In this document: positions 26,093 to 34,746 of the stretch, in pieces | Layout of the letters: the number at the start of each line of letters is the position of its first letter | Numbering within the stretch: position 1 is the stretch's first letter | Assembly (NCBI GenBank): GCA_963702765.1 | Contig: CAVPEB010000062.1 | Location: 1-64,000, forward strand | Source of the DNA: DATMNR01 sp963702765 | Lineage (GTDB): Bacteria; Chloroflexota; Ktedonobacteria; Ktedonobacterales; Ktedonobacteraceae | Direction: 5' to 3' | DNA: 64,000 bases | Position numbers and translations under genes: made by a program | The notes under the pieces: model-generated | What the model was told of the DNA's origin: nothing | Databases searched by the model: none | Seen by the model: only the letters and a program-made list of their open reading frames with translations

Positions 26093-27313
26093 TTAACCTC
26101 TGGACTTGTAAACCCCATCCGAAGCTGCAAGAGCAGCGCCCACATTAGGCTGAAAGCCGCTACGTGGCAATACATGCTCCAGAGCTGCGAGAACTGTGTC
26201 TACGTTTTTACGGCTAGAATTGTAGCCCATCAAGCCGATGCGGATCAAGCGGCCTTTCAGTGATCCAAATCCCCCCCCAACTTCGATGCTGTATTCATCA
26301 AGCAATGCTTTTCGTATTGCTAACTCATCGATGCCATGATGTAAGCTGACAGCTGTTAACACAGGAAGCTCATAACCTGGTTGAGTAAGGATTTCAAGGC
26401 CCAGACCTCTGATACCTGCTCTAACAGCTTCACCGTTTAATTGATGACGCGCCCAGCGGGTCTCCAGTCCTTCTTCTAAAGTGAGACGCAATGCTTCGCG
26501 CATGCCATAAACAAGGTTACTGCAAGCTGTATGGTGGTAGGCATGATCGCCGTTCCAATAGCGATGCAGCTTTTGCAGGTTTAGATAATAACTCTGTACG
26601 CGTCTTTTGCGATTTTGGATTACCTGTACTGCTCTATTATTCAGTGTTACTGGTGCTAATCCGGGCAAAGCTCCAAGGCTTTTCTGGCTACCAGCATAGC
26701 AAGCATCAATGTGCATTTCGTCGACATTCAAAGGAATACCGGCCAGTCCACAAACAGCATCTACAACGAAAAGTGCGCCATGCGCGTGAGTAATTCGCTC
26801 TAACTCTTCAAGTGGTTGCCAGAGACCTGTAGATGTTTCGGCAATGGCAGTGGCGAATATCTTGGTTTCGGGATGGTCTCTAAAAGCTTGTTCAAGTACT
26901 TCTGGATCAAGAGGGTGACCGAGCTGCGTTTCAAGATTAACGACTTTGGCTCCACAACGATCCGAGATTTCAACAATCTGGCCGCTGAAAAATCCAAGAC
27001 TGCCAGCAATGAGCGTGTCGCCTTCTTCAAGAAGATTGCACAAAACGGCTTCTGCCCCAGAGAAGCCAGAACCGGATACACAGAGAGTCATCTCATTTTT
27101 GGTTTGAAAGACCCAGCGTAGCAATTCAGCGGTTTCTTCGAGAATTCCGAAAAATTCAGGATCGATGTGTCCAAGCTGAGGCGCTGAAGCTATACGTAGA
27201 ATGCGCGGATCGACATTGCTTGGACCAGGTCCAAGCAATAACCGGTAGGTAGGATTTAGTTCTGAAAGAGTCGTCTCATATGTTTGACTTGTGCCCATCA
27301 CTAATTGTGCCAT
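26093..27313 (-). CDS. Class V aminotransferase, alanine--glyoxylate type
   Basis: 406 residues, start ATG 27313 behind GGGAGG. PLP fold type I enzyme. RLLLGPGPSNVDPRIL (about 24-39) is the typical alanine/serine--glyoxylate aminotransferase N-terminus, VVDAVCGLAG holds the PLP-ring aspartate, and SQKSLGALPG contains the Schiff-base lysine (Lys211). The C-terminal LKGRLIRIGLMG is the substrate-arginine region. It probably moves an amino group between alanine or serine and glyoxylate or pyruvate. It stands alone between prfA and a terminator-like hairpin. The family is firm and the exact donor unknown. Confidence 0.93.
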   Translation of the reverse strand: MAQLVMGTSQTYETTLSELNPTYRLLLGPGPSNVDPRILRIASAPQLGHIDPEFFGILEETAELLRWVFQTKNEMTLCVSGSGFSGAEAVLCNLLEEGDTLIAGSLGFFSGQIVEISDRCGAKVVNLETQLGHPLDPEVLEQAFRDHPETKIFATAIAETSTGLWQPLEELERITHAHGALFVVDAVCGLAGIPLNVDEMHIDACYAGSQKSLGALPGLAPVTLNNRAVQVIQNRKRRVQSYYLNLQKLHRYWNGDHAYHHTACSNLVYGMREALRLTLEEGLETRWARHQLNGEAVRAGIRGLGLEILTQPGYELPVLTAVSLHHGIDELAIRKALLDEYSIEVGGGFGSLKGRLIRIGLMGYNSSRKNVDTVLAALEHVLPRSGFQPNVGAALAASDGVYKSRG

Positions 27314-27427
27314 GTAGTTACCTCCCTTTTGTTAGGACACACGTGTATGCGTCCCTATTTGTCACTCCTGACCACAGTCAAAAAACAGAAAAGAGTGTAT
27401 AGGTAGGTTGCTCCAATTTGGGCACTC

Positions 27428-28519
27428 TTATACCGCAACTTCTGCTTCAAACAAGTGTTGTAACTTGTCAGCTTGATCGACTGTGATCAAGTTGTCGATA
27501 AATTCGTCGAGCTCACCATTAAGCACGCCGGGTAAATTGTGCCGTGTTAAACCGATGCGATGATCGGTTACTCGATCTTGTGGAAAATTATACGTTCGAA
27601 TCTTTTCACTTCGGTCACCAGTTTGAACCTGTGATCGCCTCGATTTACTTAGTTCTTCCTGACGGCGGGCTTCTTCAAGGTCCCATAAGCGAGACTTGAG
27701 GACTGAGAGTGCCTTGAGCTTATTTTTTAGTTGTGATTTTTCATCCTGGCAGGTGACGACTAAACCTGTTGGCAAATGAGTAATGCGTACAGCAGAGTCT
27801 GTAGTATTCACACTTTGACCACCGTGTCCGGTAGAACGATAGACATCGACACGTATATCAGTATCTTTGATTTCGATATCAAAGTCTTCATCAACTTCTG
27901 GCAGTACGATAACTTTTGCGGTTGAAGTATGGATGCGTCCATTGGCTTCTGTGACTGGAACGCGCTGGACACGATGCGTACCACCTTCGTATTTCAAGCG
28001 GCTATAAGCCCTTTTGCCCTTTACCTCAAATGTGATATCTTTGATACCATTCTGTGCAGTTTCGTTGATATCAAGAATTTCTATCTTCCAACGTTTGGAA
28101 TCAGCGTAGCGACTATACATGCGAAAAAGCTCTCCGGCAAAAAGAGCTGCCTCATCACCACCAGCGCCAGCCTGAATTGTGACAATTGCATTTTTTTCAT
28201 CCATGCTGTCTTTTGGCAGCAAGGAAATTTTTATTTCTTCGAGTAAATGTTCTTTGTGTGCTTTGAGTCGCTCCATCTCTTCGAAAGCAAGATCGCGCAT
28301 CTCCGCTTCTTCACTCTCGTATAATTCTCGAGCCTCAGCAATTTGACGATCGGTTTCAACTAGTTCGTTATATTTTTGGACAACTTCTTGCAGTTCAGCA
28401 TGTTCTCGTCCATAGCGTTGTAACAGCTGGATATCTTCGAGAACTTCTGGCTGTGCCATCAGGTTGTTCAATTCTTCATATCTTTGTGAAAGGCTGGCAA
28501 GTTTATCCATTAAATCCAT
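27428..28519 (-). CDS. prfA: Peptide chain release factor 1
   Basis: 363 residues, normal RF1 length. RF1 reads UAA and UAG on the ribosome and triggers release. The GGQ motif (residues 233-235, in GHGGQSVNT) is the catalytic loop. The codon-reading tripeptide position is PVT (residues 188-190), the P-x-T form of RF1 and not the SPF of RF2. The PrmC methyltransferase that often accompanies prfA is not adjacent. An intact RF1 means UAG should act as a stop here, which bears on the in-frame TAG in the ClpE-like gene at 36853. Confidence 0.97.
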   Translation of the reverse strand: MDLMDKLASLSQRYEELNNLMAQPEVLEDIQLLQRYGREHAELQEVVQKYNELVETDRQIAEARELYESEEAEMRDLAFEEMERLKAHKEHLLEEIKISLLPKDSMDEKNAIVTIQAGAGGDEAALFAGELFRMYSRYADSKRWKIEILDINETAQNGIKDITFEVKGKRAYSRLKYEGGTHRVQRVPVTEANGRIHTSTAKVIVLPEVDEDFDIEIKDTDIRVDVYRSTGHGGQSVNTTDSAVRITHLPTGLVVTCQDEKSQLKNKLKALSVLKSRLWDLEEARRQEELSKSRRSQVQTGDRSEKIRTYNFPQDRVTDHRIGLTRHNLPGVLNGELDEFIDNLITVDQADKLQHLFEAEVAV

Positions 28520-28984
28520 GTGTGGGTTCTCCCAATATTACCTCATCCATCCGATGTAGCTCAAAAGCTCATATATGTAAGCGTATCATATTTTGTAGTT
28601 TGTCGGAACGGATGAAATAGAACAAATTTATAGGTGTTTATAGGTCATTTCAACAGGAAGCAAGGAGTAAAATCTTGAGGACGACACTACCCGGCCGCGA
28701 GCAAATACCGTTCTACGGTTATGCGGCGTGGTTGTCGCTGATAGAATGAAAATGTAATTGTTGTATAACTCAGTGGCTCCATAAGGTTATTATATCATGA
28801 AAAGAGATACAATACTGCTAATTTTTGTGACGTATTTCCTATTCCAGACTCAATAATAGGAGTATACTGTCAGTAAAAATGCAGATATGCCGCAAACTAG
28901 TGTTACTGCTAGCCTGGGCGGATATTTTGTAATTCGTAACAAATGTCTAACTAAATCAACTGAGAGTTTGTAGGAGGGATACCT
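28520..28984. other. Divergent intergenic region, no gene seen
   Basis: 465 bases between divergent prfA and the ATP-grasp gene. A small ACCGT-TCT-ACGGT hairpin lies near 28710 and a TATACT box near 28864. No coding frame, known riboswitch or strong promoter pair was recognised. Confidence 0.45.
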
Positions 28985-29914
28985 GTGCGTTTCTGCTTTA
29001 TTCTAGAGGAAAGATATGCCGATAAACCTATGCCGATGGTAGTTGCTGATCAATTGAAACAATGGGGACACGAAATAGATGTCTTACAACCGTATGCTGC
29101 TGTAACAAGTCTGACTGATCTCTCGTTAACGACATATGATGCTTATGTCTTAAAAACAGTCTCAGATGGACCTGGTTTGACCATATTAGAGGCTGCTGAA
29201 GCTGTAGGCATACCAACCATTAATAATTCTCGCGCTATACGTTTGATTCGTGATAAAGCAGTAGCTGTGGCTTTTGCTCAAGCATGTGATTTACCTATCC
29301 CTGTAACATACTTCGTTGGTCATCCTCGCGCCCTGGTCAAGGTACCTCATGATGTATATCCAGTGGTAGTAAAACCCAGTAATGGTACATCATTACAAGA
29401 TATTCATCTCGTACATTCACCTGAAGAAATGGCTAGACTCACTCTGGATGAACAAAGTTACTATCTCGCAATGCATTATGTTGAAAATACTGGCTTTGAC
29501 ATTAAGCTGTATGTTACCGGCCAGGAAGTGCATGCAATTGTCAAAAGTTCACCTTTACACGGATCAGTACAAGAGAAAGAAATTCCAGTCAGTAGTGATA
29601 TGCTGAAATTGGCACGCCGTGTAGGGCAGGTATTTGGACTTGATCTTTATGGAGTGGATGTATTGGAGACTTCTGAAGGTTTGATGCTGGTTGATATTAA
29701 TGATTTTCCCAGCTTCTATGGAGTACCACGCAAAGTTGCAAGTGTCGCAGAGTATATCCTTCATGCTGCTTATCGTGCTCGTCGAGAAGGTCAGAGACAC
29801 AATGGAAATCCACTTATTAAGGCACATAGATCGCTACGACGCCAGGACAATAAGATTGTGCCTGCAGAGTTGTTAAGTTTTAACCCCAACGTGAAACGAG
29901 TTTATAGCAGTTAG
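28985..29914 (+). CDS. ATP-grasp ligase-like protein (RimK/ITPK-type fold)
   Basis: 309 residues, GTG start 28985 with AGGAGGGAT upstream. The N-terminal Rossmann-like half (1-100) precedes an ATP-grasp domain: YPVVVKPSNGTS (about 121-132, ATP-binding lysine), YVENTGFDIKLYVTG, and LYGVDVLE...LMLVDINDFPSF, where Asp, Asn and Asp should bind the metals. This order resembles RimK-type amino-acid ligases and inositol-phosphate kinases of the ITPK fold. The glycine-rich loop is short. The substrate cannot be named and no partner gene is adjacent. Confidence 0.82.
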   Translation: MRFCFILEERYADKPMPMVVADQLKQWGHEIDVLQPYAAVTSLTDLSLTTYDAYVLKTVSDGPGLTILEAAEAVGIPTINNSRAIRLIRDKAVAVAFAQACDLPIPVTYFVGHPRALVKVPHDVYPVVVKPSNGTSLQDIHLVHSPEEMARLTLDEQSYYLAMHYVENTGFDIKLYVTGQEVHAIVKSSPLHGSVQEKEIPVSSDMLKLARRVGQVFGLDLYGVDVLETSEGLMLVDINDFPSFYGVPRKVASVAEYILHAAYRARREGQRHNGNPLIKAHRSLRRQDNKIVPAELLSFNPNVKRVYSS

Positions 29915-30097
29915 TTCTTCTCGCATCCTAAATATGAAACCTCACTCTCTTAGTGACCGTGCAATAAGTAGAATGGATGTAAATCTACGCACCTGCCACG
30001 AAAATAATGAGTTGATTATCCACTTCAAAAGGATGGTATTTCATTTTCTTTGTTCGAGTGAATGCCATCCAATGGTAGAAAGGAAGTGAGAGTTCAT

Positions 30098-30658
30098 ATG
30101 AAAAAGACCTCTGATTTAGTCCAATATAATGTGAATGATGCGAAGGAAATGGGGAGGCAAGCCGTGAGTTCAGCTCTATCTACAGTCACGGATACAGTGC
30201 GTTCAGGTGTAGCAAAGACGCAGGATGTTTTGCTTGAAGGGCTGGATGTAACACAAGAACTATTAAAAGATCAACAGAAACGCTCTGCAAAGAAATTCAA
30301 GAAGGCTCAAAAGAGAACACGTAAGAACGTGAAAAATTTGCAGGGATCTGTTAAGTCTGGTTTATCGCAAACTCAGGATATGCTACTCTCGGGACTGAAT
30401 ACTACTCAGGACGCTTTAGACAAGAATACCAAACGTGCTTCTAAAAGTCTGAAGAGGGCGCAGAAGAATTTTAATAATACACGAAATTCAATGCAAAGCC
30501 TTCTTGAGAAACGTGTCCGCAGGCGACAACGCGCGAAGATGGTCTTTCGTCTGGGGATATTGTCTGGTTTCGTACTGGTGGTACTCACCACACCCTGGTC
30601 TGGTTCAGAGATTCGGCATCAGTTGGTAGAATTATGGAATGGTTTTTCCCCATCATAG
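30098..30658 (+). CDS. Basic helical repeat protein with C-terminal membrane helix
   Basis: 186 residues from ATG 30098, preceded by AGGAAGTGAGAG. Unknown function. It contains two similar units of about 40-45 residues, each with a TQD-x-LL-x-GL-x-x-TQ segment followed by a Lys/Arg-rich helix (KRSAKKFKKAQKRTRKNV and KRASKSLKRAQKNF). A membrane helix lies near the C-terminus (about 150-170, FRLGILSGFVLVVLTTPW). The amphipathic, strongly basic helices suggest binding to membrane or nucleic acid, which is inference. An imperfect hairpin (about 30031-30071) lies just before the ribosome site and could modulate translation. Confidence 0.7.
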   Translation: MKKTSDLVQYNVNDAKEMGRQAVSSALSTVTDTVRSGVAKTQDVLLEGLDVTQELLKDQQKRSAKKFKKAQKRTRKNVKNLQGSVKSGLSQTQDMLLSGLNTTQDALDKNTKRASKSLKRAQKNFNNTRNSMQSLLEKRVRRRQRAKMVFRLGILSGFVLVVLTTPWSGSEIRHQLVELWNGFSPS

Positions 30659-30683
30659 GAAAAGTAAAATTCCAATGAAGTGG

Positions 30684-30724
30684 ATGCAATCAGAAGAGCA
30701 AATGTTGTTCATCTGATTGCATCT
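30684..30724. terminator. Bidirectional terminator-like hairpin
   Basis: A perfect 12-bp stem GATGCAATCAGA / TCTGATTGCATC with a 17-base loop, placed between two convergent stop codons (30658 and 30730). There is no strong T run on either side, so efficiency is uncertain. Confidence 0.5.
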
Positions 30725-30729
30725 GTCTA

Positions 30730-31410
30730 TCAAGCAGGTCTCATTATATGCCCAATATCATTCAAAACAAAGAGAACACGCTGCTTAGTTGAAGCAGCAC
30801 GAACGATGCTAATAGATGTATTAGCGGCAGGGAAGAAGAAGTCTTTTTCTAACCCTAACACCTCAGCAATGTAAGCATTTATCACACCTCCATGAGCAAA
30901 TGCTAAAATGCGTTGACCTATATGTTTGCTCACTATCTCATCTAATGTCTTAACAACCCTCGATCGAAAAGCTATGGATGGTTCACTATCTGGAATCCCA
31001 TCCCAATGCCCTGTTTCGCCCGCAATACGCACGATATCTAACTGACGCTCCTGAAGTGCTTTTGTTAAAGCTGCTAAATTCTTCTGGCTATCTTCGGGTA
31101 GGGGGCGTATATTGCCTAACTTGATTTCTTTCAAACCCTCTGCAATGATAGGGGTCATTCCCAGACTTTTTGCCAATGGTGCAGCTGTTTCCAGACAGCG
31201 TCGCAAGGGACTGCTGTACATAGCATCGAAGCTTAAACCACTGAGCCGTTCTGTAAGTGCCTGTGCTTGTTGCCGTCCTGTACGACTAAGTGGCAAGTCA
31301 TCATAAATGCCACTTGGGTTAATTTCATCTTCTTCGGGTATAGCATCAGCATGGCGAATAAGAAATAATTCAGCAGCATTGGTGCGCTGGAATAAAAATG
31401 GGTCATTCAT
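30730..31410 (-). CDS. Histidine phosphatase (phosphoglycerate-mutase-like)
   Basis: 226 residues. The catalytic RHA motif is in LFLIRHADAI near residues 16-25 and the second histidine is in LAFAHGGVINAY near the C-terminus. SSPLRRCLETAAPLA and LKEIKLGN (catalytic Glu region) complete the family pattern. Members are phosphatases on sugars, nucleotides or cobalamin intermediates; the insert after RHA (PEEDEINPSG) is typical of the broad-specificity branch. No pathway context. The neighbouring acyl-CoA dehydrogenase gene ends about 95 bases from its start on the same strand. Confidence 0.9.
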   Translation of the reverse strand: MNDPFLFQRTNAAELFLIRHADAIPEEDEINPSGIYDDLPLSRTGRQQAQALTERLSGLSFDAMYSSPLRRCLETAAPLAKSLGMTPIIAEGLKEIKLGNIRPLPEDSQKNLAALTKALQERQLDIVRIAGETGHWDGIPDSEPSIAFRSRVVKTLDEIVSKHIGQRILAFAHGGVINAYIAEVLGLEKDFFFPAANTSISIVRAASTKQRVLFVLNDIGHIMRPA

Positions 31411-31505
31411 ACTAGCTTTTACCGCCTGTTATAAGAAATTGAGTTCATTGGAGACTTCAAGTTGCATTCCTCTGAAGTGTACCTTCTCTGCATTCTCCAA
31501 TGTAA

Positions 31506-32723
31506 TTATGATTTTTTTCCCCCAAACTGACGCAGCACCGATTTCGCCAGTGAGCGTTTGTGTACTTCATCAGGGCCATCAACAATATGTATAGTTCGTG
31601 CATGGGCCCACATTTGTGCCAGGGGGAAATCATCACTTAATCCTGCACCGCCGAAAACTTGCATGGCGCGATTTACTACATTAGTAAAAACTTCGGGTGC
31701 GGCGATCTTAATCATAGCAATTTCATTTTGTGCAGCCTTTTTGCCGAGCGTATCAATCATCCAGGCCGCTTTTAATGTTAGGAGCCTTGCCTGCTCTATT
31801 TCAAGATATGATTGGGCGATCCATTCCTGTATAACTCCTTGTTCAGATAATGGTTTACCGAAGGCTATACGTGACGTAGCTCGTTGGCACATCAATTCTA
31901 GCGCACGCTGCGCTGCTCCAATCGAACGCATGCAATGGTGAATGCGTCCAGGCCCAAGACGTGCCTGAGCGATAGCAAAACCCGTGCCTTCTTCTCCCAA
32001 TACATTGCTTACCGGTACTCTCACATTATCGAAAAGTATCTCGCAATGGCTTTCGTTATCGATATACCCCATAACTGGAAGACTACGCTTTATAGTTACA
32101 CCGGGGGTATTTTTGGGAACCAAAATCATACTCTGCTGCCGGTATCTGTCTGGAGAATCTGGCTCGGTCTTGCCCATTACGATGAATATTTTGCAACGTT
32201 CGCGTGCTGCTCCAGATATCCACCACTTGCGGCCGTTGAGTATGTATTCATCGCCATTACGTTTGATTGTGAGTTGGATGTTGGTAGCATCGGAACTCGC
32301 TACATCGGGTTCTGTCATAGCAAATGCGGAGCGAATCTCGCCGTTGAGCAATGGTATAAGCCAGTCTTTTTTTTGTTGAGAGGTTCCAAACTGTGCCAGG
32401 ATTTCCATATTCCCGGTGTCAGGAGCAGAGCAGTTAAATACTTCTGATGACCAACCAACCCTGCCCATGATCTCAGCAAGAGGAGCATATTCTAAATTCG
32501 TTAAACCTGCACCATATTCATCATCAGGCAAAAAAAGATTCCATAGACCTTGCTCTTTTGCCTTTATTTTCAGCTCATCTATTATTTCTGCGTGATGGTG
32601 TGGATCTCCCGAAGCAGCAATCTGTTCATGATATGTCTGCTCGTTGGGATAAATATATTGATCCATAAAATCATTGAGCCGTTGACGGGATTCGTTGACT
32701 TTTTGTGTGTAGGCAAACTCCAT
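31506..32723 (-). CDS. Acyl-CoA dehydrogenase-family protein
   Basis: 405 residues from ATG 32723, supported by AGGAGAAG upstream (a frame to 32750 exists). FAD enzyme that introduces a 2,3-double bond in acyl-CoA. Conserved blocks are FAMTEPDVASSDATNI (FAD-binding), EYILNGRKWWISGA, and the C-terminal QVFGGAGLSDDFPLAQMWAHAR. The length and sequence resemble the ACAD10/11-like, FadE-type group with its N-terminal helical extension. No beta-oxidation partner gene is adjacent. The substrate chain length is unknown. Confidence 0.92.
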   Translation of the reverse strand: MEFAYTQKVNESRQRLNDFMDQYIYPNEQTYHEQIAASGDPHHHAEIIDELKIKAKEQGLWNLFLPDDEYGAGLTNLEYAPLAEIMGRVGWSSEVFNCSAPDTGNMEILAQFGTSQQKKDWLIPLLNGEIRSAFAMTEPDVASSDATNIQLTIKRNGDEYILNGRKWWISGAARERCKIFIVMGKTEPDSPDRYRQQSMILVPKNTPGVTIKRSLPVMGYIDNESHCEILFDNVRVPVSNVLGEEGTGFAIAQARLGPGRIHHCMRSIGAAQRALELMCQRATSRIAFGKPLSEQGVIQEWIAQSYLEIEQARLLTLKAAWMIDTLGKKAAQNEIAMIKIAAPEVFTNVVNRAMQVFGGAGLSDDFPLAQMWAHARTIHIVDGPDEVHKRSLAKSVLRQFGGKKS

Positions 32724-32911
32724 GAGCTTCTTCTCCTGAAATGATGTCAATACTTACTTTGACTATACCACAAAATAAGGACGTGTTTTGAATGGAGATA
32801 CATTTGTGATGATTGTGTCATGGTACCAGGCGCAATTGTGATCTTAATGTGAGGTGAAAGCTTTACACTTGAAGGTGGAGTATCGAATCCTACCTAAATG
32901 AGGAGAGCTAC

Positions 32912-33844
32912 ATGAAGAAAAGGAAATATCAAGATTTCATAATAGTGCCATTTCCGAAGATGCGGCGTGTACTTAGCGTTATGCTACGTTCAGCGCAGCA
33001 TAAGAATATGATGCATGGCTTAGTTGAGATGGATATTACAAAAGCACACCAGTATATGCGTGAATATAAAGCCAGGACAGGAGTTTCTTTATCAATGACA
33101 GCATTCATTGTAAATTGTCTGGCCCATGCAGTAGATGAAAACAAATCTGTGCAGGCGTATCGAAAAGGGAAAAATCAGCTTGTACTCTTCGAGGATGTGG
33201 ATGTGACTATACAGGTTGAGCGCAAAGTAGTTGGCCAAAGGGAGCCTGTACCGTCAATATCACCTACAGTATCCTCTCAGCAGAATGGGCATACATCTCT
33301 TCATGATCAGCATAAATACAGAGTAGATACATTGTTTCCTCATATCATCAAGGCAGCAAATAAAAAGTCGTTCATGGAGATTCACCAGGAAATTAGAGCA
33401 GCACAAAAGGAAAAAATCGAAGCAACATTGAAGTACAGAGCATTGGAATGGACTGCATCTCTACCAACTTTTATGATCCTCTTCTTCTGGCGCATATTAT
33501 GGTGGATGATTATGAGATATCCACGCCTCCAAAAGAATTACGGTGGAACGGTAGGGGTAACAGCAGTCGGCATGTTTGGCAAAGGGAGTGGTTGGGGAAT
33601 CCCTACAGCTGCTCATACGCTCGATATCACCCTTGGAGGTATCAGCGAGAAGCCTGTTGTTATAGGTGGACGTTTAGAAACTCGAGAATATCTCAATATG
33701 ACTATCAGTATGGATCACGATATTATCGATGGCGCTCCAGCTACACGCTTCGCCTCGAGACTGAAAGACCTGATCGAGAGCGGTTATGGGCTCATCGACC
33801 AGGAATCTGTTTCAAGGCGAAGCAATTCCATTACCGATGCCTGA
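32912..33844 (+). CDS. Stand-alone 2-oxoacid dehydrogenase acyltransferase catalytic domain
   Basis: 310 residues, ATG 32912 behind GAGGAGAG. The whole protein matches the E2 catalytic (CAT-like) domain: N-terminal KMRRVLSVML, mid-protein FIVNCLAHAVDEN, and the catalytic SMDHDIIDGAPATRF (His and Asp of H-x3-DG). It lacks the lipoyl and E1/E3-binding domains of true E2 subunits, so it cannot work in a pyruvate-dehydrogenase complex as encoded. It carries an insert with a hydrophobic stretch (about 185-205, LPTFMILFFWRILWWMI) suggesting membrane contact. It may be a free acyltransferase of unknown acceptor. Confidence 0.82.
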   Translation: MKKRKYQDFIIVPFPKMRRVLSVMLRSAQHKNMMHGLVEMDITKAHQYMREYKARTGVSLSMTAFIVNCLAHAVDENKSVQAYRKGKNQLVLFEDVDVTIQVERKVVGQREPVPSISPTVSSQQNGHTSLHDQHKYRVDTLFPHIIKAANKKSFMEIHQEIRAAQKEKIEATLKYRALEWTASLPTFMILFFWRILWWMIMRYPRLQKNYGGTVGVTAVGMFGKGSGWGIPTAAHTLDITLGGISEKPVVIGGRLETREYLNMTISMDHDIIDGAPATRFASRLKDLIESGYGLIDQESVSRRSNSITDA

Positions 33845-33856
33845 TGGCATTTAATC

Positions 33857-34285
33857 TTATGACTCTACCTGTTCTGTGGTGGTTGAGTGTTGGCCTGGTT
33901 GTGGCTGATTATATTGTTGAGGTTGCCCATATTGTGGATATTGCGGAGAGGAAGGAAATTGCTGAGGATACGCAGCAGGAGAAGAAGATTGAGGGTATTG
34001 CTGTGGCGCAGCAGGATTACGTTGACCTTGTGCTACCTGCTGGCGCAGATAGTTAAGTTCTTTGTAGATGGGCCAATTACCAAAGGCGAGGACACATAGT
34101 ACGATGATATTTGCGATAGGGACAAACATCAGTAAACTCAACGCGCCGCTATAACCTGCTTTGGAGAAAATCCTCCAAAAAATGATAACAGCAAAAATAA
34201 TAACTATTAAACTGAAAATAGCTGAGGTTAAGAAAATTCCTGTAAAAGCACCTGTACTCACAGTGCTTGTGCCGTTGTTGTACAT
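33857..34285 (-). CDS. Small membrane protein with Pro/Gln-rich tail (DUF5684-like)
   Basis: 142 residues. Two hydrophobic helices (about 13-40 and 48-68), with FSKAGYSGALSLLMFVPIANII typical of small DUF5684-like membrane proteins often found beside signal peptidases. The C-terminal 55 residues are a disordered Pro/Gln/Ser/Tyr-rich tail. The start follows TAGGAGGCT. No function can be inferred. It is convergent with the acyltransferase gene, 12 bases apart. Confidence 0.78.
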   Translation of the reverse strand: MYNNGTSTVSTGAFTGIFLTSAIFSLIVIIFAVIIFWRIFSKAGYSGALSLLMFVPIANIIVLCVLAFGNWPIYKELNYLRQQVAQGQRNPAAPQQYPQSSSPAAYPQQFPSSPQYPQYGQPQQYNQPQPGQHSTTTEQVES

Positions 34286-34535
34286 GATAGCCTCCTAACT
34301 TGAAGAAAAAACTTCTAATCTCCGTATTGTACGCAAACTCGCAAAAATTGGATTGATCGGGCAACAATCCTGACAGTGTAGCTGATTGAGCAAAATGGGT
34401 TTGTTCAGACTTCATTCAACTGCGCGCTAGAAGCGATATTATCATAACACGGTTGTAAATACAAATTTGTATTCTGAAAGAAAAAACTTCGGGAAAGGGA
34501 ATATCTTCAGTTTCTCAGGTGTTATTACCAGTGAA

Positions 34536-34562
34536 TTAGCAATCTACACTTGTGAGTGCTAG
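34536..34562. promoter_or_regulatory. CIRCE operator (HrcA-type) upstream of the clpE-like gene
   Basis: TTAGCAATC - 9 bases - GAGTGCTAG, differing from the consensus TTAGCACTC-N9-GAGTGCTAA at two positions. It overlaps the -35 box of a promoter facing the ClpE-like gene. CIRCE binds the heat-shock repressor HrcA, so heat induction is expected. The rest of the 34286-34746 gap shows no gene. Confidence 0.85.
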
Positions 34563-34588
34563 ACAAATAAAAATCTAGATGTTATAAT
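34560..34588 (+). promoter_or_regulatory. Promoter of the clpE-like gene
   Basis: -35 TAGACA (34560-34565), 17-base spacer and perfect -10 TATAAT (34583-34588). The CIRCE right arm overlaps the -35 box, so HrcA binding would block polymerase. The leader is about 150 bases. Confidence 0.75.
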
Positions 34589-34746
34589 CTGGCAATCACG
34601 AGTTAAGACTGCTAAAAGACGCGAGAAAGAACATTTGCTTTAAAATGAGGATTAACCGTATGGGGCATCACTAAGTGTAGCTCAGTACTGAAAATCAAGT
34701 AAAGGTTTGCTTTCGTACTTTCATATAGTTAGGAGCATGTAAATTC

